DNA of 64,000 bases from Bradyrhizobium sp. AS23.2 (GTDB lineage: Bacteria > Pseudomonadota > Alphaproteobacteria > Rhizobiales > Xanthobacteraceae), in assembly GCF_001908185.1 (NCBI RefSeq), contig NZ_LGHM01000051.1, positions 1 through 64,000 on the forward strand, written 5' to 3'. The notes under the pieces are model-generated. The model did no database searches and had not been told where the DNA came from. It was given only the letters and a program-made list of their open reading frames with translations. Shown in pieces: positions 46,425 through 56,036 of the stretch; within the stretch, counting starts at the first letter, position 1, and each line of letters opens with the position of its first letter. The translations under genes and the position numbers were made by a program.

Positions 46425-47597
46425 ATGCAGCTCACCCATGAGCACGAGGAACTGCGCCGGACCTATCGACGGGTCATCGAGGAAGAGATCAATCCGCACG
46501 TCAATGAATGGGAGGCGGCCCAGATCTTCCCAGCCCACGAGGTGTTCAAGAAGCTCGGAAATCTCGGCCTGTTGGGTGTCACCAAGCCGGTCGAGTATGG
46601 CGGCCTCGGTCTCGACTATTCCTACGGCGCCATCATCGACGAGACGTCGCAATACATCAATTGCGGCGGCATCCCGATGGCGATTGGTGTGCAGACGGAT
46701 ATGGCGACGCCGGCGCTGGCGCGGTTCGGCTCGCCGGAACTGTGCAAGAATTATCTCGCGCCGGCGATTGCGGGCGACATGGTGGCCTGCATTGGCGTGA
46801 CCGAGCCTTCGGCCGGCTCCGACGTCGCCGCGATCAAGACCCGCGCGGTGCGCGACGGCGACGACTACGTGATCAACGGTTCGAAGACGTTCATCACCAA
46901 CGGAACACAGGCCGACTGGATGTGCATGCTCGCCAATACCGGCGACGGCCCGGTCCACCGCAACAAGTCCCTGATCATCGTGCCGCTCAAGGAAAACGGC
47001 AAGCGGGCCAAGGGTGTCACCGTCGCCAGGAAGCTGAAGAAGCTCGGCATGCACGCCTCCGACACCGCCGAGCTCTATTTCGAGGACGTGCGGGTCCCGG
47101 TGCGAAACCGGATCGGCGATGAAGGCAAGGGCTTCGTCTACCAGATGAAGCAGTTCCAGGAGGAGCGCATGTACGCAGCGCTCGGCTGCATCACGAGCTG
47201 CACGCGCTCGATCGAGGAGACGATCGAATACACTCGCAACCGCAAGGCGTTCGGCCGGCCGATCATCGAGAACCAGGTCGTGCACTATCGGTTGTGCGAG
47301 CTGCTGACCGAGGTGGAGGCGCTGCGCGCTCTGACCTGGAAGGCCGTGGAGATCCATGTCTCCGGCGGCGACTGCACGCGGTTCGCCTCGATGGCGAAGC
47401 TGAAGGGCACGCGGCTCGGGCGCGAAGTCCACGACGCCTGCCTGCAATTCTGGGGTGGCATGGGCTACATGGACGAAACCCTGGTGTCGCGCCGCTATCG
47501 CGATGGGCGGCTCGGATCGATCGGCGGCGGTGCCGACGAGGTGATGCTCGGCATCATCGCCAAGCAGTGCGGCCTGCTGCCGGAGAAGTCGGGATAG
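46425..47597 (+). CDS. Acyl-CoA dehydrogenase
   Basis: A 390-residue flavoprotein of normal length. Family signatures are intact: IGVTEPSAGSDVAAIKTRA (flavin/substrate site), YVINGSKTFITNGTQADW, RNRKAFGRPIIENQ, and the closing YRDGRLGSIGGGADEVMLGI. The catalytic Glu position near 360-370 is not obvious from a simple scan, so the subclass is open. The ATG at 46425 follows AGGGAGA. It is transcribed alone, divergent from TetR. It introduces a 2,3 double bond into an acyl-CoA made by the nearby ligases. Confidence 0.9.
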   Translation: MQLTHEHEELRRTYRRVIEEEINPHVNEWEAAQIFPAHEVFKKLGNLGLLGVTKPVEYGGLGLDYSYGAIIDETSQYINCGGIPMAIGVQTDMATPALARFGSPELCKNYLAPAIAGDMVACIGVTEPSAGSDVAAIKTRAVRDGDDYVINGSKTFITNGTQADWMCMLANTGDGPVHRNKSLIIVPLKENGKRAKGVTVARKLKKLGMHASDTAELYFEDVRVPVRNRIGDEGKGFVYQMKQFQEERMYAALGCITSCTRSIEETIEYTRNRKAFGRPIIENQVVHYRLCELLTEVEALRALTWKAVEIHVSGGDCTRFASMAKLKGTRLGREVHDACLQFWGGMGYMDETLVSRRYRDGRLGSIGGGADEVMLGIIAKQCGLLPEKSG

Positions 47598-47794
47598 GCA
47601 TCATGGCGGCGCGGAGCGCGTTTCGCCGATCTTACCTGCGCTTTCAACGCACACGCCTGATGGATCGCCTTCGGACGACTACGGCGAGTTACGCTCAGAC
47701 GCTGTCCGGCCCAGAGGACGATCTCTTTTTAGCTTTTTGAAAGAAATAGTCAGCTCATTCGTAAACCATTGCGATTTGCCGAGTTGACTTCGAC

Positions 47795-48040
47795 CTACTC
47801 GAGAGCGGCGAAGTAAAGCCGCTGCAGAGCCGCCAATGTCACGTTCTGCGGTGTGGTCATCGTCACGATCTTGCCCGCTCACATCACATATATGTTGTCG
47901 GCTATGTTGTCGGCGATCGCATAGGTCCGCGCCGTGTTCTGTTCGACCAGGACGATCGTGCGCTCCCCCGGACAGTGAGGCCGCCAACTGAGATTGTCGG
48001 TCCCTCAGACAAGGCAGCAATTCGCAAACCTCTTCTAGAT
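47795..48040 (-). pseudogene. Decayed livF (ABC transporter ATPase) fragment
   Basis: The minus strand reads NLEEVCELLPCLRDRQSQLA then ASLSGG, jumps without the Walker B region to ERTIVLVEQNTARTYAIADN, duplicates IADN, hits an in-frame TGA after IYVM, and continues AGKIVTMTTPQNVT to a stop. This is the second half of a LivF ATPase with an internal deletion of about 65 codons, a 12-bp tandem duplication and a nonsense codon. It is a true pseudogene. The 200 bp before it (47598-47794) hold no gene. Confidence 0.8.
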
Positions 48041-48060
48041 TGCGCTTGGCTTGCGTCCAG

Positions 48061-48216
48061 GAGCGCGTCGTGCAGTTCGTCGCCGCCGACAGCTTTACGT
48101 TGACGCGGTCGATTGGTCTTTTGGTCGGGCTGGCGGTCAGTGGCGTCGGCAGGCTTCCCGGCGCGTTGATTGGTGCGATCTTCCTGGTCTATGTGCCCAA
48201 TGTTCCCCAGCATGTT
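48061..48216 (+). pseudogene. Decayed livM (ABC transporter permease) fragment
   Basis: The plus strand reads ERVVQFVAADSFTLTRSIGL, then LVGLAVSGVGRLPGALIGAIF and LVYVPNVPQHV, a clear match to the C-terminal region of LivM (compare DSFTFQLSI and VFIVFVPN in the intact livM at 27 kb). Only about 50 residues survive. It is on the opposite strand from the livF relic, so the old transporter locus was rearranged as well as deleted. Confidence 0.78.
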
Positions 48217-48243
48217 TCTCCCCCACTTCGGAGGGCCCTACCC

Positions 48244-49161
48244 TTAGCGACGTCGCTCCCTCAAGCGCGCGACGACAAGTTCAAAGGCCTCTCGCGGCGA
48301 GCAATCCACGGCTCTCGGGTTTTCCGCCAGGATGTCGGTCACCGTCCGCATGAGCAGGCTCTTGACGTGATACTCCCTGCGCAGGCGGCGGACCTCGTCG
48401 ATGTTCCGCGACGCCCGCGCGAAGGCCAGATGACGGGAAATCGCATCGTGCAGGGCCGCGATATCGTCCGGCCTGTCCGCAGCGGTCATGATCACTGGCG
48501 GCTCCCAGTCCGACGTCAGCCTCCGGCGCAATCTGGCGACCGCGCGGATCTCGCTTGCAATTCTCTCCGCGCCGGGCAGGTCCGCCTTGTTAACGACGTA
48601 GATATCGGCCATCTCGAGCGTTCCCGCCTTCATGGCCTGGACCTGGTCTCCGGATTCGGGGATGAGTACCAGGACCAGCGTATCGACCAGGGCCCGAACG
48701 GCGTATTCGGCTTGACCGACGCCCACCGTCTCCAGAATTACTTCGTCGAACGGGTAACCATCCAGCGTCGCCAGCACGTCGGCAATGTTGTCAGCAAGAC
48801 CGTCATTCGCACCCCGGCTTGCCAGAGATCGAATGAACAACCGCGGATCGTCGGCAACTCCGTCCATTCGGATGCGATCGCCGAGGATTGCACCATGCGT
48901 GTGCGGGCTCGTGGGATCTATCGCCACAACGGCCACCGCCGCTCCGCTGTCGAGGCGCTGCCGCGCCAGACGGCCGATCAACGTGCTCTTGCCCGCGCCG
49001 GGCGGACCAGTGATCCCGATCCGGCTTGCACCGCCCGCGGTCTCGCGCATGCCGTCCAGGGCTTCCTCGACCGAAGTGTTGGCGATCCGCGAGAGCGCCC
49101 GGCCGAGCGCCCGCCGGTCCAGTTGTCCGTCCGCCTTGCTTGCAGCTGCTGCCACAGCCAC
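48244..49161 (-). CDS. meaB: MeaB-like G-protein chaperone of B12-dependent acyl-CoA mutase
   Basis: A 305-residue GTPase of the ArgK/MeaB family. Walker A GPPGAGKS is at 52-59, the switch/Asp segment AIDPTSPHTHGAILGDRIRM (typical ‘AVDPSSxxxGGxILGDRxRM’ form) follows, then ILETVGVGQAEY (Walker B / VGQ) and VVNKADLPGA (base specificity NKAD). MeaB protects and reloads methylmalonyl-CoA-type mutases with adenosylcobalamin. It directly follows the two mutase subunit genes, the usual arrangement, and its presence confirms that this is a B12 mutase operon. Confidence 0.92.
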   Translation of the reverse strand: MAVAAAASKADGQLDRRALGRALSRIANTSVEEALDGMRETAGGASRIGITGPPGAGKSTLIGRLARQRLDSGAAVAVVAIDPTSPHTHGAILGDRIRMDGVADDPRLFIRSLASRGANDGLADNIADVLATLDGYPFDEVILETVGVGQAEYAVRALVDTLVLVLIPESGDQVQAMKAGTLEMADIYVVNKADLPGAERIASEIRAVARLRRRLTSDWEPPVIMTAADRPDDIAALHDAISRHLAFARASRNIDEVRRLRREYHVKSLLMRTVTDILAENPRAVDCSPREAFELVVARLRERRR

Positions 49162-49575
49162 CTACGCAGCCCTTACCGGCACGAGCACGCGCGCAACTTC
49201 TGCGACGACATCGTCAAGCCGCATCTCTGCTGTGAAGATGCCTATCACCCCCGCCTCCGTTAGCGCTGCGCGATCCTCGGCCGGAATCGTGCCGCCAACG
49301 AACACGGGAATGTCGCTGGCATCGAGGCTCCGAAGCTCCTGCATGGTCTCGGCGACCAATTCCTTATGGCTCCCGGAGAGCAGCGACAGACCGACCGCGT
49401 CGACGTCTTCGTCGACCGCAACACGCGCGATGAACCCCGGCGTCTTGCGCAGTCCTGTATAGATCACTTCGGCCCCGGCGTCGCGCAGCGCCAGCGCGAT
49501 GATTTTCGCTCCGATATCGTGGCCATCAAGGCCGGGCTTGGCGATCAAAATCCGCTTTCCCTTGAGAGTGCTCAT
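49162..49575 (-). CDS. Cobalamin-binding small subunit of acyl-CoA mutase
   Basis: A 137-residue B12-binding domain. The base-off/His-on motif D-x-H-x2-G is at residues 17-22 (LDGHDIGAK), followed by SLLSGSH near 64-70 and VFVGGTIP near 93, the other two parts of the B12-binding signature. It overlaps the large-subunit gene by 4 bp and abuts meaB. Size and separate polypeptide match split mutases such as 2-hydroxyisobutyryl-CoA and isobutyryl-CoA mutase rather than the fused methylmalonyl enzyme. Confidence 0.92.
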   Translation of the reverse strand: MSTLKGKRILIAKPGLDGHDIGAKIIALALRDAGAEVIYTGLRKTPGFIARVAVDEDVDAVGLSLLSGSHKELVAETMQELRSLDASDIPVFVGGTIPAEDRAALTEAGVIGIFTAEMRLDDVVAEVARVLVPVRAA

Positions 49576-51200
49576 AGGCGTACTGGCTCCTGGAATTCAC
49601 CCCAGCCCTTCTTCAGGCGACTCACGATCTCTCCGACGGTCGCGTAGGCGTGGCAGCAATCGATCAGATAGGGCATCAGGTTCTCGTTGTCTTTGGCGGC
49701 CGCGGCGGCAAGCTCATCGAGGCTCTTCGCGACCGCGGCGTTGTTGCGCCTGGCCCGAATGGCGTCGAATTTTTCGAGCACGCGTGCAGCGCCGGTCGGA
49801 TCGAGCCTGAACACTTCGCCAAAGTCGTCCGTCTGGTTCTCGCGGCGGAACGCGTTCTGCCCGACGATGATCGTGTCGAGCGAATCGATCTTGCGACGCC
49901 GTTCCGTCGCCCGCTCCGCCAATCGCATCTGCAGCCAGCCATCCTCGATCGCCTTGACGACACCGCCATAGGCATCGATCTCGCCCATGACCTTCAGGAT
50001 CTCCTCCTCCATCCGGTCCGTCAGGTGCTCGACATAGAAGCTGCCGCCGAGCGGATCGACCGTCTTCGAGATTCCGCTCTCATAGGCGATGATCTGTTGC
50101 GTCCTCAGCGCGATCTCGGCCGAGAACTCGGTCGGGATCTGGAACGCTTCGTCATATGCGCAGGTAAAGATCGACTGTGCACCGCCGAGCACGGCGGCCA
50201 TCGTTTCAACCCCGACACGCACGATGTTGTTATAGGGTTGCGAGGCGGTCAGTGACGATCCGCCGCAGACGACACCAAAGCGGAAGTGCAGCGCCTTGTC
50301 ATCCGTCACGCCGTAGCGCTCGCGCAAGATCTTCGCCCAGACGCGCCGCGCGGCACGAAACTTCGCCACTTCCTCGAAGAAGTCCATGTGGACGTAGAAG
50401 AAGAAGCTCAGGCGTTTCGCGAACTTGGTGGCGTCGCCCCCGCGCCGCAGCAGTTCGTCGACATAGGCAAGGCCATTCGCCAGCGTGTAGGCCATCTCCT
50501 CGACCGCGGTCGATCCGGCGTCGCGCACATGCGCACCGGCAATCGATATCGGGTTGAAACGCGGCGTGACATCGTTGGAGAATAGGATCGTGTCCGCAAT
50601 CAGCCGCATCGACGGGCGCACCGGGAAAATCCACGTTCCGCGCGCCACATATTCCTTCAGGATGTCGTTCTGGATGGTGCCCGTGAGCTTCGCTCGCGGC
50701 ACGCCCTGCTTGTCCGCACAGGCGCAATACATTGCATAGATGATCGCAGCCGTACCATTGATGGTAAAGGAGGTGGAAATCTTCGAGAGGTCGATGCCGT
50801 TGAACAGGATCTCCATCTCGGACAGATTGGACAGGGAAACCCCGACTTTGCCCACTTCGGCCCGCGCCATCGCATCGTTCGGGTCGTAACCACACTGAGT
50901 TGGCAGATCCAGCGCGACCGAAAGGCCCGTCTGCCCCTGGTCGAGCAGAAACCTGTAGCGGCTGTTGGAATCTTCTGCGGTACCGAAGCCGGAATACTGC
51001 CTGATCGTCCACAAGCGGCCGCGGAATCCGTCCGGGAAGATCCCGCGCGTGAAAGGAAACTGTGCTGGCTGGCCCGGATTCGGCTCGCGAAGCATTTCGG
51101 GCGTCGCGAGCACAGGAACGTCGATCCCCGAAGGCGTCCGCGGCGCCGGCGGCGGAATGTCGAGATCGTCGAGAGCGGCCGACTTGGCGGCTGTGGTCAT
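49572..51200 (-). CDS. Catalytic large subunit of a split B12-dependent acyl-CoA mutase
   Basis: A 542-residue TIM-barrel subunit of the methylmalonyl-CoA mutase family. Relative to the Propionibacterium enzyme (offset 20) it keeps Tyr89 (Y69 in RLWTIRQYSGF), Arg207 (R187 in KEYVARGTW) and His244 (H224), the residues that bind the substrate carboxylate and thioester. However, Tyr243 is replaced by Ala (A223; ISIAGAHVRDAG instead of ISISGYH). 2-hydroxyisobutyryl-CoA mutase instead has Ile at 90, Asp at 117 and Gln at 208, so this is not that enzyme. The substrate is probably a branched dicarboxylic or carboxylated acyl-CoA, possibly bulkier than methylmalonyl-CoA. Part of the operon livHMGF, enoyl-CoA hydratase, mutase, meaB. 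Confidence 0.9.
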   Translation of the reverse strand: MTTAAKSAALDDLDIPPPAPRTPSGIDVPVLATPEMLREPNPGQPAQFPFTRGIFPDGFRGRLWTIRQYSGFGTAEDSNSRYRFLLDQGQTGLSVALDLPTQCGYDPNDAMARAEVGKVGVSLSNLSEMEILFNGIDLSKISTSFTINGTAAIIYAMYCACADKQGVPRAKLTGTIQNDILKEYVARGTWIFPVRPSMRLIADTILFSNDVTPRFNPISIAGAHVRDAGSTAVEEMAYTLANGLAYVDELLRRGGDATKFAKRLSFFFYVHMDFFEEVAKFRAARRVWAKILRERYGVTDDKALHFRFGVVCGGSSLTASQPYNNIVRVGVETMAAVLGGAQSIFTCAYDEAFQIPTEFSAEIALRTQQIIAYESGISKTVDPLGGSFYVEHLTDRMEEEILKVMGEIDAYGGVVKAIEDGWLQMRLAERATERRRKIDSLDTIIVGQNAFRRENQTDDFGEVFRLDPTGAARVLEKFDAIRARRNNAAVAKSLDELAAAAAKDNENLMPYLIDCCHAYATVGEIVSRLKKGWGEFQEPVRL

Positions 51201-51212
51201 GATATCCCCTCC

Positions 51213-51992
51213 CTATTGCGGCTGCGCAGGCGCCAACACCTTCGCCGCGGCATTCCAGTGATCGTCGTGCACCCAGCTCGTGACGAAGTGCTCGAGCTCC
51301 AGAGCCCGGCACCGCTCACGCGGCAGGCCCAGGCGCTGGGCGAGTGCAACCGCCTTGAAGCCGCGCAGCACGCGTGGCGCCTGGCGCCGCATCGGTGCGA
51401 CGAACGCCTCAACGAATGTCCCAAAATCCTCGCCTGCTCCGGCCACCGCCTCCGCAAGCCCGATCGACATCGCTTCCGTGCCGCCGATGACGGCCGACCG
51501 ACTCAGCAGGGACAACGCCCGTGCATGGCCCACCAGGCGCGCCAGATCGACGCCACCGCCCCACGAGGTCGAGATATTGATGCGCCCCTGAATGAAGCCG
51601 ATCCTCGCATGGGCGGCCATCACACGCACATCGCAGGCGACCGCAAGCTCGGCTCCTCCACCAAGCGCATCACCGTTCAGCGCGGCGACCACTGGCAGCG
51701 GGAAATGACGAACTGCGTCGAGGGCCGCATGGGACTCGTTGGAGAATTGCCTGGACGCTTCGGTTTCGCGGATCGACTCGACCTCGCGCAAGTCCCCGCC
51801 TGCCGCGAAACTTTTGTCCCCCATTCCCGTGAGGACCGCGAGCCGGAGGTCCTGGCGATCGCGATGGGTGGCGAATGCCTCGCCGATCGCCGAAAGGACG
51901 GACCGGCTCAGCGGATTGCGCTTCCCCGGCCGATTGATGGTGACGCGCAAAACGTCATCATCGATCCTCGTCAAGACTTCGCCGTCAGCCAT
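51213..51992 (-). CDS. Enoyl-CoA hydratase/isomerase family protein
   Basis: A 259-residue crotonase-fold enzyme: RPGKRNPLSRSVL near 22-34, oxyanion segments GDKSFAAGGDLREV near 57-70 and NGDALGGGAELAVACDVRV near 105-123, and the INISTSWGGGVDLARLVG region where catalytic acids usually lie. No clear Glu at the second catalytic site, so it may be an isomerase, decarboxylase-like or hydrolase-type crotonase. The ATG at 51992 follows GGAGAGG; upstream in-frame extension is not needed. Located between livF and the mutase, 12 bp before the latter. Confidence 0.85.
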   Translation of the reverse strand: MADGEVLTRIDDDVLRVTINRPGKRNPLSRSVLSAIGEAFATHRDRQDLRLAVLTGMGDKSFAAGGDLREVESIRETEASRQFSNESHAALDAVRHFPLPVVAALNGDALGGGAELAVACDVRVMAAHARIGFIQGRINISTSWGGGVDLARLVGHARALSLLSRSAVIGGTEAMSIGLAEAVAGAGEDFGTFVEAFVAPMRRQAPRVLRGFKAVALAQRLGLPRERCRALELEHFVTSWVHDDHWNAAAKVLAPAQPQ

Positions 51993-52055
51993 CCCAGCCT
52001 CTCCGATTTCCAGACCCGGCGAGCCGCGCCTTGCTTCCATTCAGTTCCGTTTTCG

Positions 52056-52826
52056 CTATCGCCATGTCTTGCGCTTCTTCCATCGGCGGACTCCGCGCAC
52101 GCCCTTGTCCTTGATTCCAAGATAGAACTCCTTGACATCGTCCTTCTCGAGCAAGGCGGAAGCAGTGTCCGCCATGACAACCCGTCCCATCTCCAGGATG
52201 TAGCCGTAGTGCGCCACCTGCAGCGCCACATTGGCGTTCTGCTCGACCAGAACGATCGTGGTCCGGTCCTCGCGATTGATCCGGACGATGATTTCGAAGA
52301 TTTCCTTCACGAGCTTCGGCGACAGGCCCAGCGAAGGCTCGTCGAGCAGGATCATCTTGGGCCTTGCCATCAGAGCCCGTCCGATCGCCACCATCTGCTG
52401 CTCGCCGCCGGACAGCATGCCGGCCGGCTGGCTCGCTCGTGCCTTCACGGACGGAAAGTATTCGAACACGCGCTCGAGGTCGGACGCGATCGCCGCCTGG
52501 TCGCGGCGGAGATAAGCGCCTAGCTGCAGGTTGTCCCTGACACTGAGGAACGGAAACAGCTCGCGGCCTTCCGGCACCAGGCTGATGCCGAGCCCTGCGA
52601 CGCGGTTCGGATCCATCCGCTGGATGTCGCGTCCTTCGAACGCGACCGATCCCTTCTGCGGATCCATGAGGCCGCTGATGGTCTTTAGGATGGTCGTCTT
52701 CCCGGCCCCATTCGCGCCCAGGATTGTCACGATCTCGCCTTGCGTCACATCGAAGCTGACCCCGCGGATCGCCATCGTCGGGCCGTAATAGGTCTCGATG
52801 TTGCGCACCTCCATCAAATGGCCCAT
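52056..52826 (-). CDS. livF: Liv-type ABC transporter ATP-binding protein LivF (system 3)
   Basis: A 256-residue ATPase with Walker A GANGAGKTT near 37-45, LSGGEQQMV near 140, Walker B KMILLDEPSLGL and IVLVEQNANV. Unusually for LivF, the C-terminus is basic (KDKGVRGVRRWKKRKTWR). The ATG at 52826 is chosen because the longer ORF start overlaps livG. It lies downstream of livG in the operon and just before the enoyl-CoA hydratase. Confidence 0.92.
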   Translation of the reverse strand: MGHLMEVRNIETYYGPTMAIRGVSFDVTQGEIVTILGANGAGKTTILKTISGLMDPQKGSVAFEGRDIQRMDPNRVAGLGISLVPEGRELFPFLSVRDNLQLGAYLRRDQAAIASDLERVFEYFPSVKARASQPAGMLSGGEQQMVAIGRALMARPKMILLDEPSLGLSPKLVKEIFEIIVRINREDRTTIVLVEQNANVALQVAHYGYILEMGRVVMADTASALLEKDDVKEFYLGIKDKGVRGVRRWKKRKTWR

Positions 52827-52830
52827 CGCA

Positions 52831-53585
<755 letters not shown>

Positions 53586-53589
<4 letters not shown>

Positions 53590-54662
53590 TGCAGACGCTC
53601 CGTTCGCATATAGGTCTTCTGACGCTTGAACGTTGCGCTCTTGTACATGGGAAACTGCGAGAAGAAGAACTTGATCTTCCGCCACAGGCCGTTGAGCCCT
53701 TGGGGCTCCAGCAACACGACGAACACAAGGATCAGGCCGTAGATCCCCGGCTCCAGGGCGGGCTGCTGGGCGATCGCCGCCGGCAGGTAATCGCGTAGCA
53801 GCGCGATGACGGTTGGAAGCAGAACGAGAAAGATCGCACCGAAGATCGCGCCATGGATCGAACCGATGCCGCCGACCATCACCAGCATGAGGAGCTGGAT
53901 GGACAGGATCGGCGTGAAGATGTCGGGCGTGAGATAGCCGACCTTGTGGGCGAACAGCCCGCCGGCAATCCCCGCGAGGAAGGCGCTGAAGGCGAAGGCG
54001 AGGACCTTGTATCCCGCCAGGTACACACCCATGCTCTGCGCGGCAATCTCGCTGTCGCGAAGCGCGATCCAGGCACGCCCCGTCGGCGCGCGCAACAGAT
54101 TCAGAACTCCGAGGATGCAGACCACCAGGATCGACAGGCAGAGATAATAGAAGCCGGTCTCGCTCTCGATCGTCCTCCCGAAAAACTGCGGCTTCGGCAC
54201 GGCGACGCCGCGCGAACCACCGGTCAGCACCTCCCACCGGACGAACACTTCCTGCGCGATGGCGCTGAAGGCAAGCGTCGCGATGGCAAGATAGAGCCCG
54301 CGCATCCGGATGGCCGGAACGGCGATGACGACACCCGCAACGGTCGCGGCAAGGCCGGCCAACAGCAAGGACGGCGCAAACGGGACGCCCCGCCGGATCA
54401 GATAGGTATGGACATAGGCGCCGATGCCGATAAAGGCCGCATGCCCGATCGATATCAGCCCCGCATAGCCGGTGAGCACCATCAGGGACAGGCCGGCAAG
54501 GGACCAGATGAACAGGAAGCTGACCTCGCCCACATAGAAGGGAGCAACGATGAGCGGCGCGGCAACGAGCGCGATGGCGAGCAGCGAGTACCAGAAGACC
54601 ACGCCGCCGTGAGGAGCAAGGTTGATATCCTGGTCGTAACGGGTCTTGAAGATGATCCGCAT
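53586..54662 (-). CDS. livM: Liv-type ABC transporter permease LivM (system 3)
   Basis: A 358-residue permease with about ten helices. Motifs include TGYAGLISIGHAAFIGIGAY, MRGLYLAIATLAFSAIAQE and VGGIGSIHGAIFGAIFLVLL. The C-terminal 50 residues, rich in aromatic and basic residues (LWRKIKFFFSQFPMYKSATF), extend beyond the typical end. Coupled with livG by a 4-bp overlap. Confidence 0.92.
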
Positions 54663-54665
54663 GGT

Positions 54666-55538
54666 CTACACCTTCTTGCGCCCAACGGCGCCGAACAGCC
54701 CCTGCGGACACACCACGAGTACGGCGAGCAGGACGATATACCCTGCGGTGTCCTTGAAGCCCTGCGGCAGATAAACACCTGAGAAGAGATCGATCAGTCC
54801 CAGCAGGATTCCGCCAAGCACGGCGCCGGGAACAGACCCGAAGCCGCCGATGACCGCCGCGGCAAACGCCTTCAGACCGACCGCACCGAGATTGGTGTCG
54901 ACCAGGCTGATCGGCGCCAGCATGACTCCGGCGATCGTCGCGACCACGGCGGACAGCGCCCACACGCCGGAGAGGACTCGCTTGACCGGAATTCCCATGC
55001 AGTAGGCGGCAAGCTGGTTCTGCGAAGCAGCCTGCATGGCAACGCCCATGCGGGTAAAGCGGAAGAAGCAGAAGAGCAGCAGCCCCAGGAGCACCGTCGT
55101 GGCCAGGATTGCAAGATAGACCGCCGACAGGACGACGCCTCCGAAGTGGAATGTCGTGGCGTCAAAGGGCGTCGGCAGGCTGCGCGTCTCGGGGCCCCAG
55201 ACCATCGCAGCGCCGCTACGCATTACAACGCCAATACCGATCGTCAGCATCACGGTCGAAAACTGCGGCTGACCGACAATTCGCCGAACCACGACCATGT
55301 CGAGCAAGCCGCCGAACACGGCCATCGCGGCCATCGCGAGGACGAGCCCGACCCAATAGTTCAGACCGAACTGGACTACGAACGTGAACGCGGCGAAGGC
55401 GCCCAGCATCACCAGTTCGCCCTGCGCAAAGTTCACGACCTCTCCGGCCTTGTAGATCAGGACGAAGCCGAGCGCGACCAGCCCGTAGATGCAGCCCACC
55501 GCCAGCCCGTTGATGAGGAGTTGCAGAAACTCGGCCAT
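54666..55538 (-). CDS. livH: Liv-type ABC transporter permease LivH (system 3)
   Basis: A 290-residue permease: FLQLLINGLAVGCIYGLVAL, VVNFAQGELVMLGAF and VIGGFGSVPGAVLGGILLGL are LivH signatures. The ATG at 55538 opens the conserved N-terminus. First gene of the minus-strand operon livHMGF, enoyl-CoA hydratase, mutase large and small subunits, meaB. Its matching binding protein is encoded divergently at 61.7 kb. Confidence 0.92.
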   Translation of the reverse strand: MAEFLQLLINGLAVGCIYGLVALGFVLIYKAGEVVNFAQGELVMLGAFAAFTFVVQFGLNYWVGLVLAMAAMAVFGGLLDMVVVRRIVGQPQFSTVMLTIGIGVVMRSGAAMVWGPETRSLPTPFDATTFHFGGVVLSAVYLAILATTVLLGLLLFCFFRFTRMGVAMQAASQNQLAAYCMGIPVKRVLSGVWALSAVVATIAGVMLAPISLVDTNLGAVGLKAFAAAVIGGFGSVPGAVLGGILLGLIDLFSGVYLPQGFKDTAGYIVLLAVLVVCPQGLFGAVGRKKV

Positions 55539-55710
55539 CAGCCCGCCCTCGCGAAGGGACCGCCGCTGCACGGCGTGGCACGATCCGCACTTGCCGCGAA
55601 CCGGACGCCCAGACCGGAACCGTCCATGAGCTTCTCCCCTGAACGTCCATCGATGTTCTGTTCCAGTGGCGCTTGCGCGACCCTACCGGCCAATGACGGT
55701 ACGCATCGTC

Positions 55711-55740
55711 ATGCTAATTGCATCATGACTGGCAAGTCAA
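55711..55740 (-). promoter_or_regulatory. Candidate sigma-70-type promoter for the livH/mutase operon
   Basis: TTGACT (55740-55735, minus) is followed after 18 bp by TAGCAT (55716-55711), reasonable matches to -35 and -10 boxes. It would start transcription about 165 bp before livH. The region 55539-56036 between the two divergent operons contains no gene that I can support. Confidence 0.4.
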
Positions 55741-55952
55741 CTTTTATTCGACTGAACCCAAATTGCCGAACTACACACATCCGCTCGTCGCGCCAACACG
55801 AACCTCTGGGCATTTGGATTGAACCGCAGCTTCGCACTAATCGCCTGCAATTGCACTGCAACTATAGGGTTTTCTGACACACAACAATCGTCGATCAACT
55901 CCCCGTCGAAATTGCTGGAACGCCCGCAATTCCGCATCGCACACAACCGACA

Positions 55953-55976
55953 AAAAATGATCCATCAGTCATTTTT
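55953..55976. promoter_or_regulatory. Inverted repeat in the divergent promoter region
   Basis: AAAAATGA-TCCATCAG-TCATTTTT is a perfect 8-bp inverted repeat with an 8-bp spacer, 60 bp before the SDR start. The 10-mer AATGATCCAT from it recurs at 59658-59667 before the acyl-CoA synthetase. No regulator gene is adjacent, so a regulator encoded outside the window may bind both. Confidence 0.5.
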
Positions 55977-56036
55977 GTAGATTTAGTTGCCGAAAGCTGA
56001 TATGACCTCGCAAAATTCAAGACAGGGAGGACGACA

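Noticed and set aside
49162-51200. 2-hydroxyisobutyryl-CoA mutase (HcmAB) assignment
   Set aside because: The diagnostic Ile90, Asp117 and Gln208 are absent; Tyr, Ala and Arg occupy these positions, as in carboxylate-binding mutases.
49162-51200. Plain methylmalonyl-CoA mutase or ethylmalonyl-CoA mutase assignment
   Set aside because: Split subunits, Ala for Tyr243 and a peripheral catabolic operon argue against the housekeeping enzymes; left as mutase of unknown substrate.
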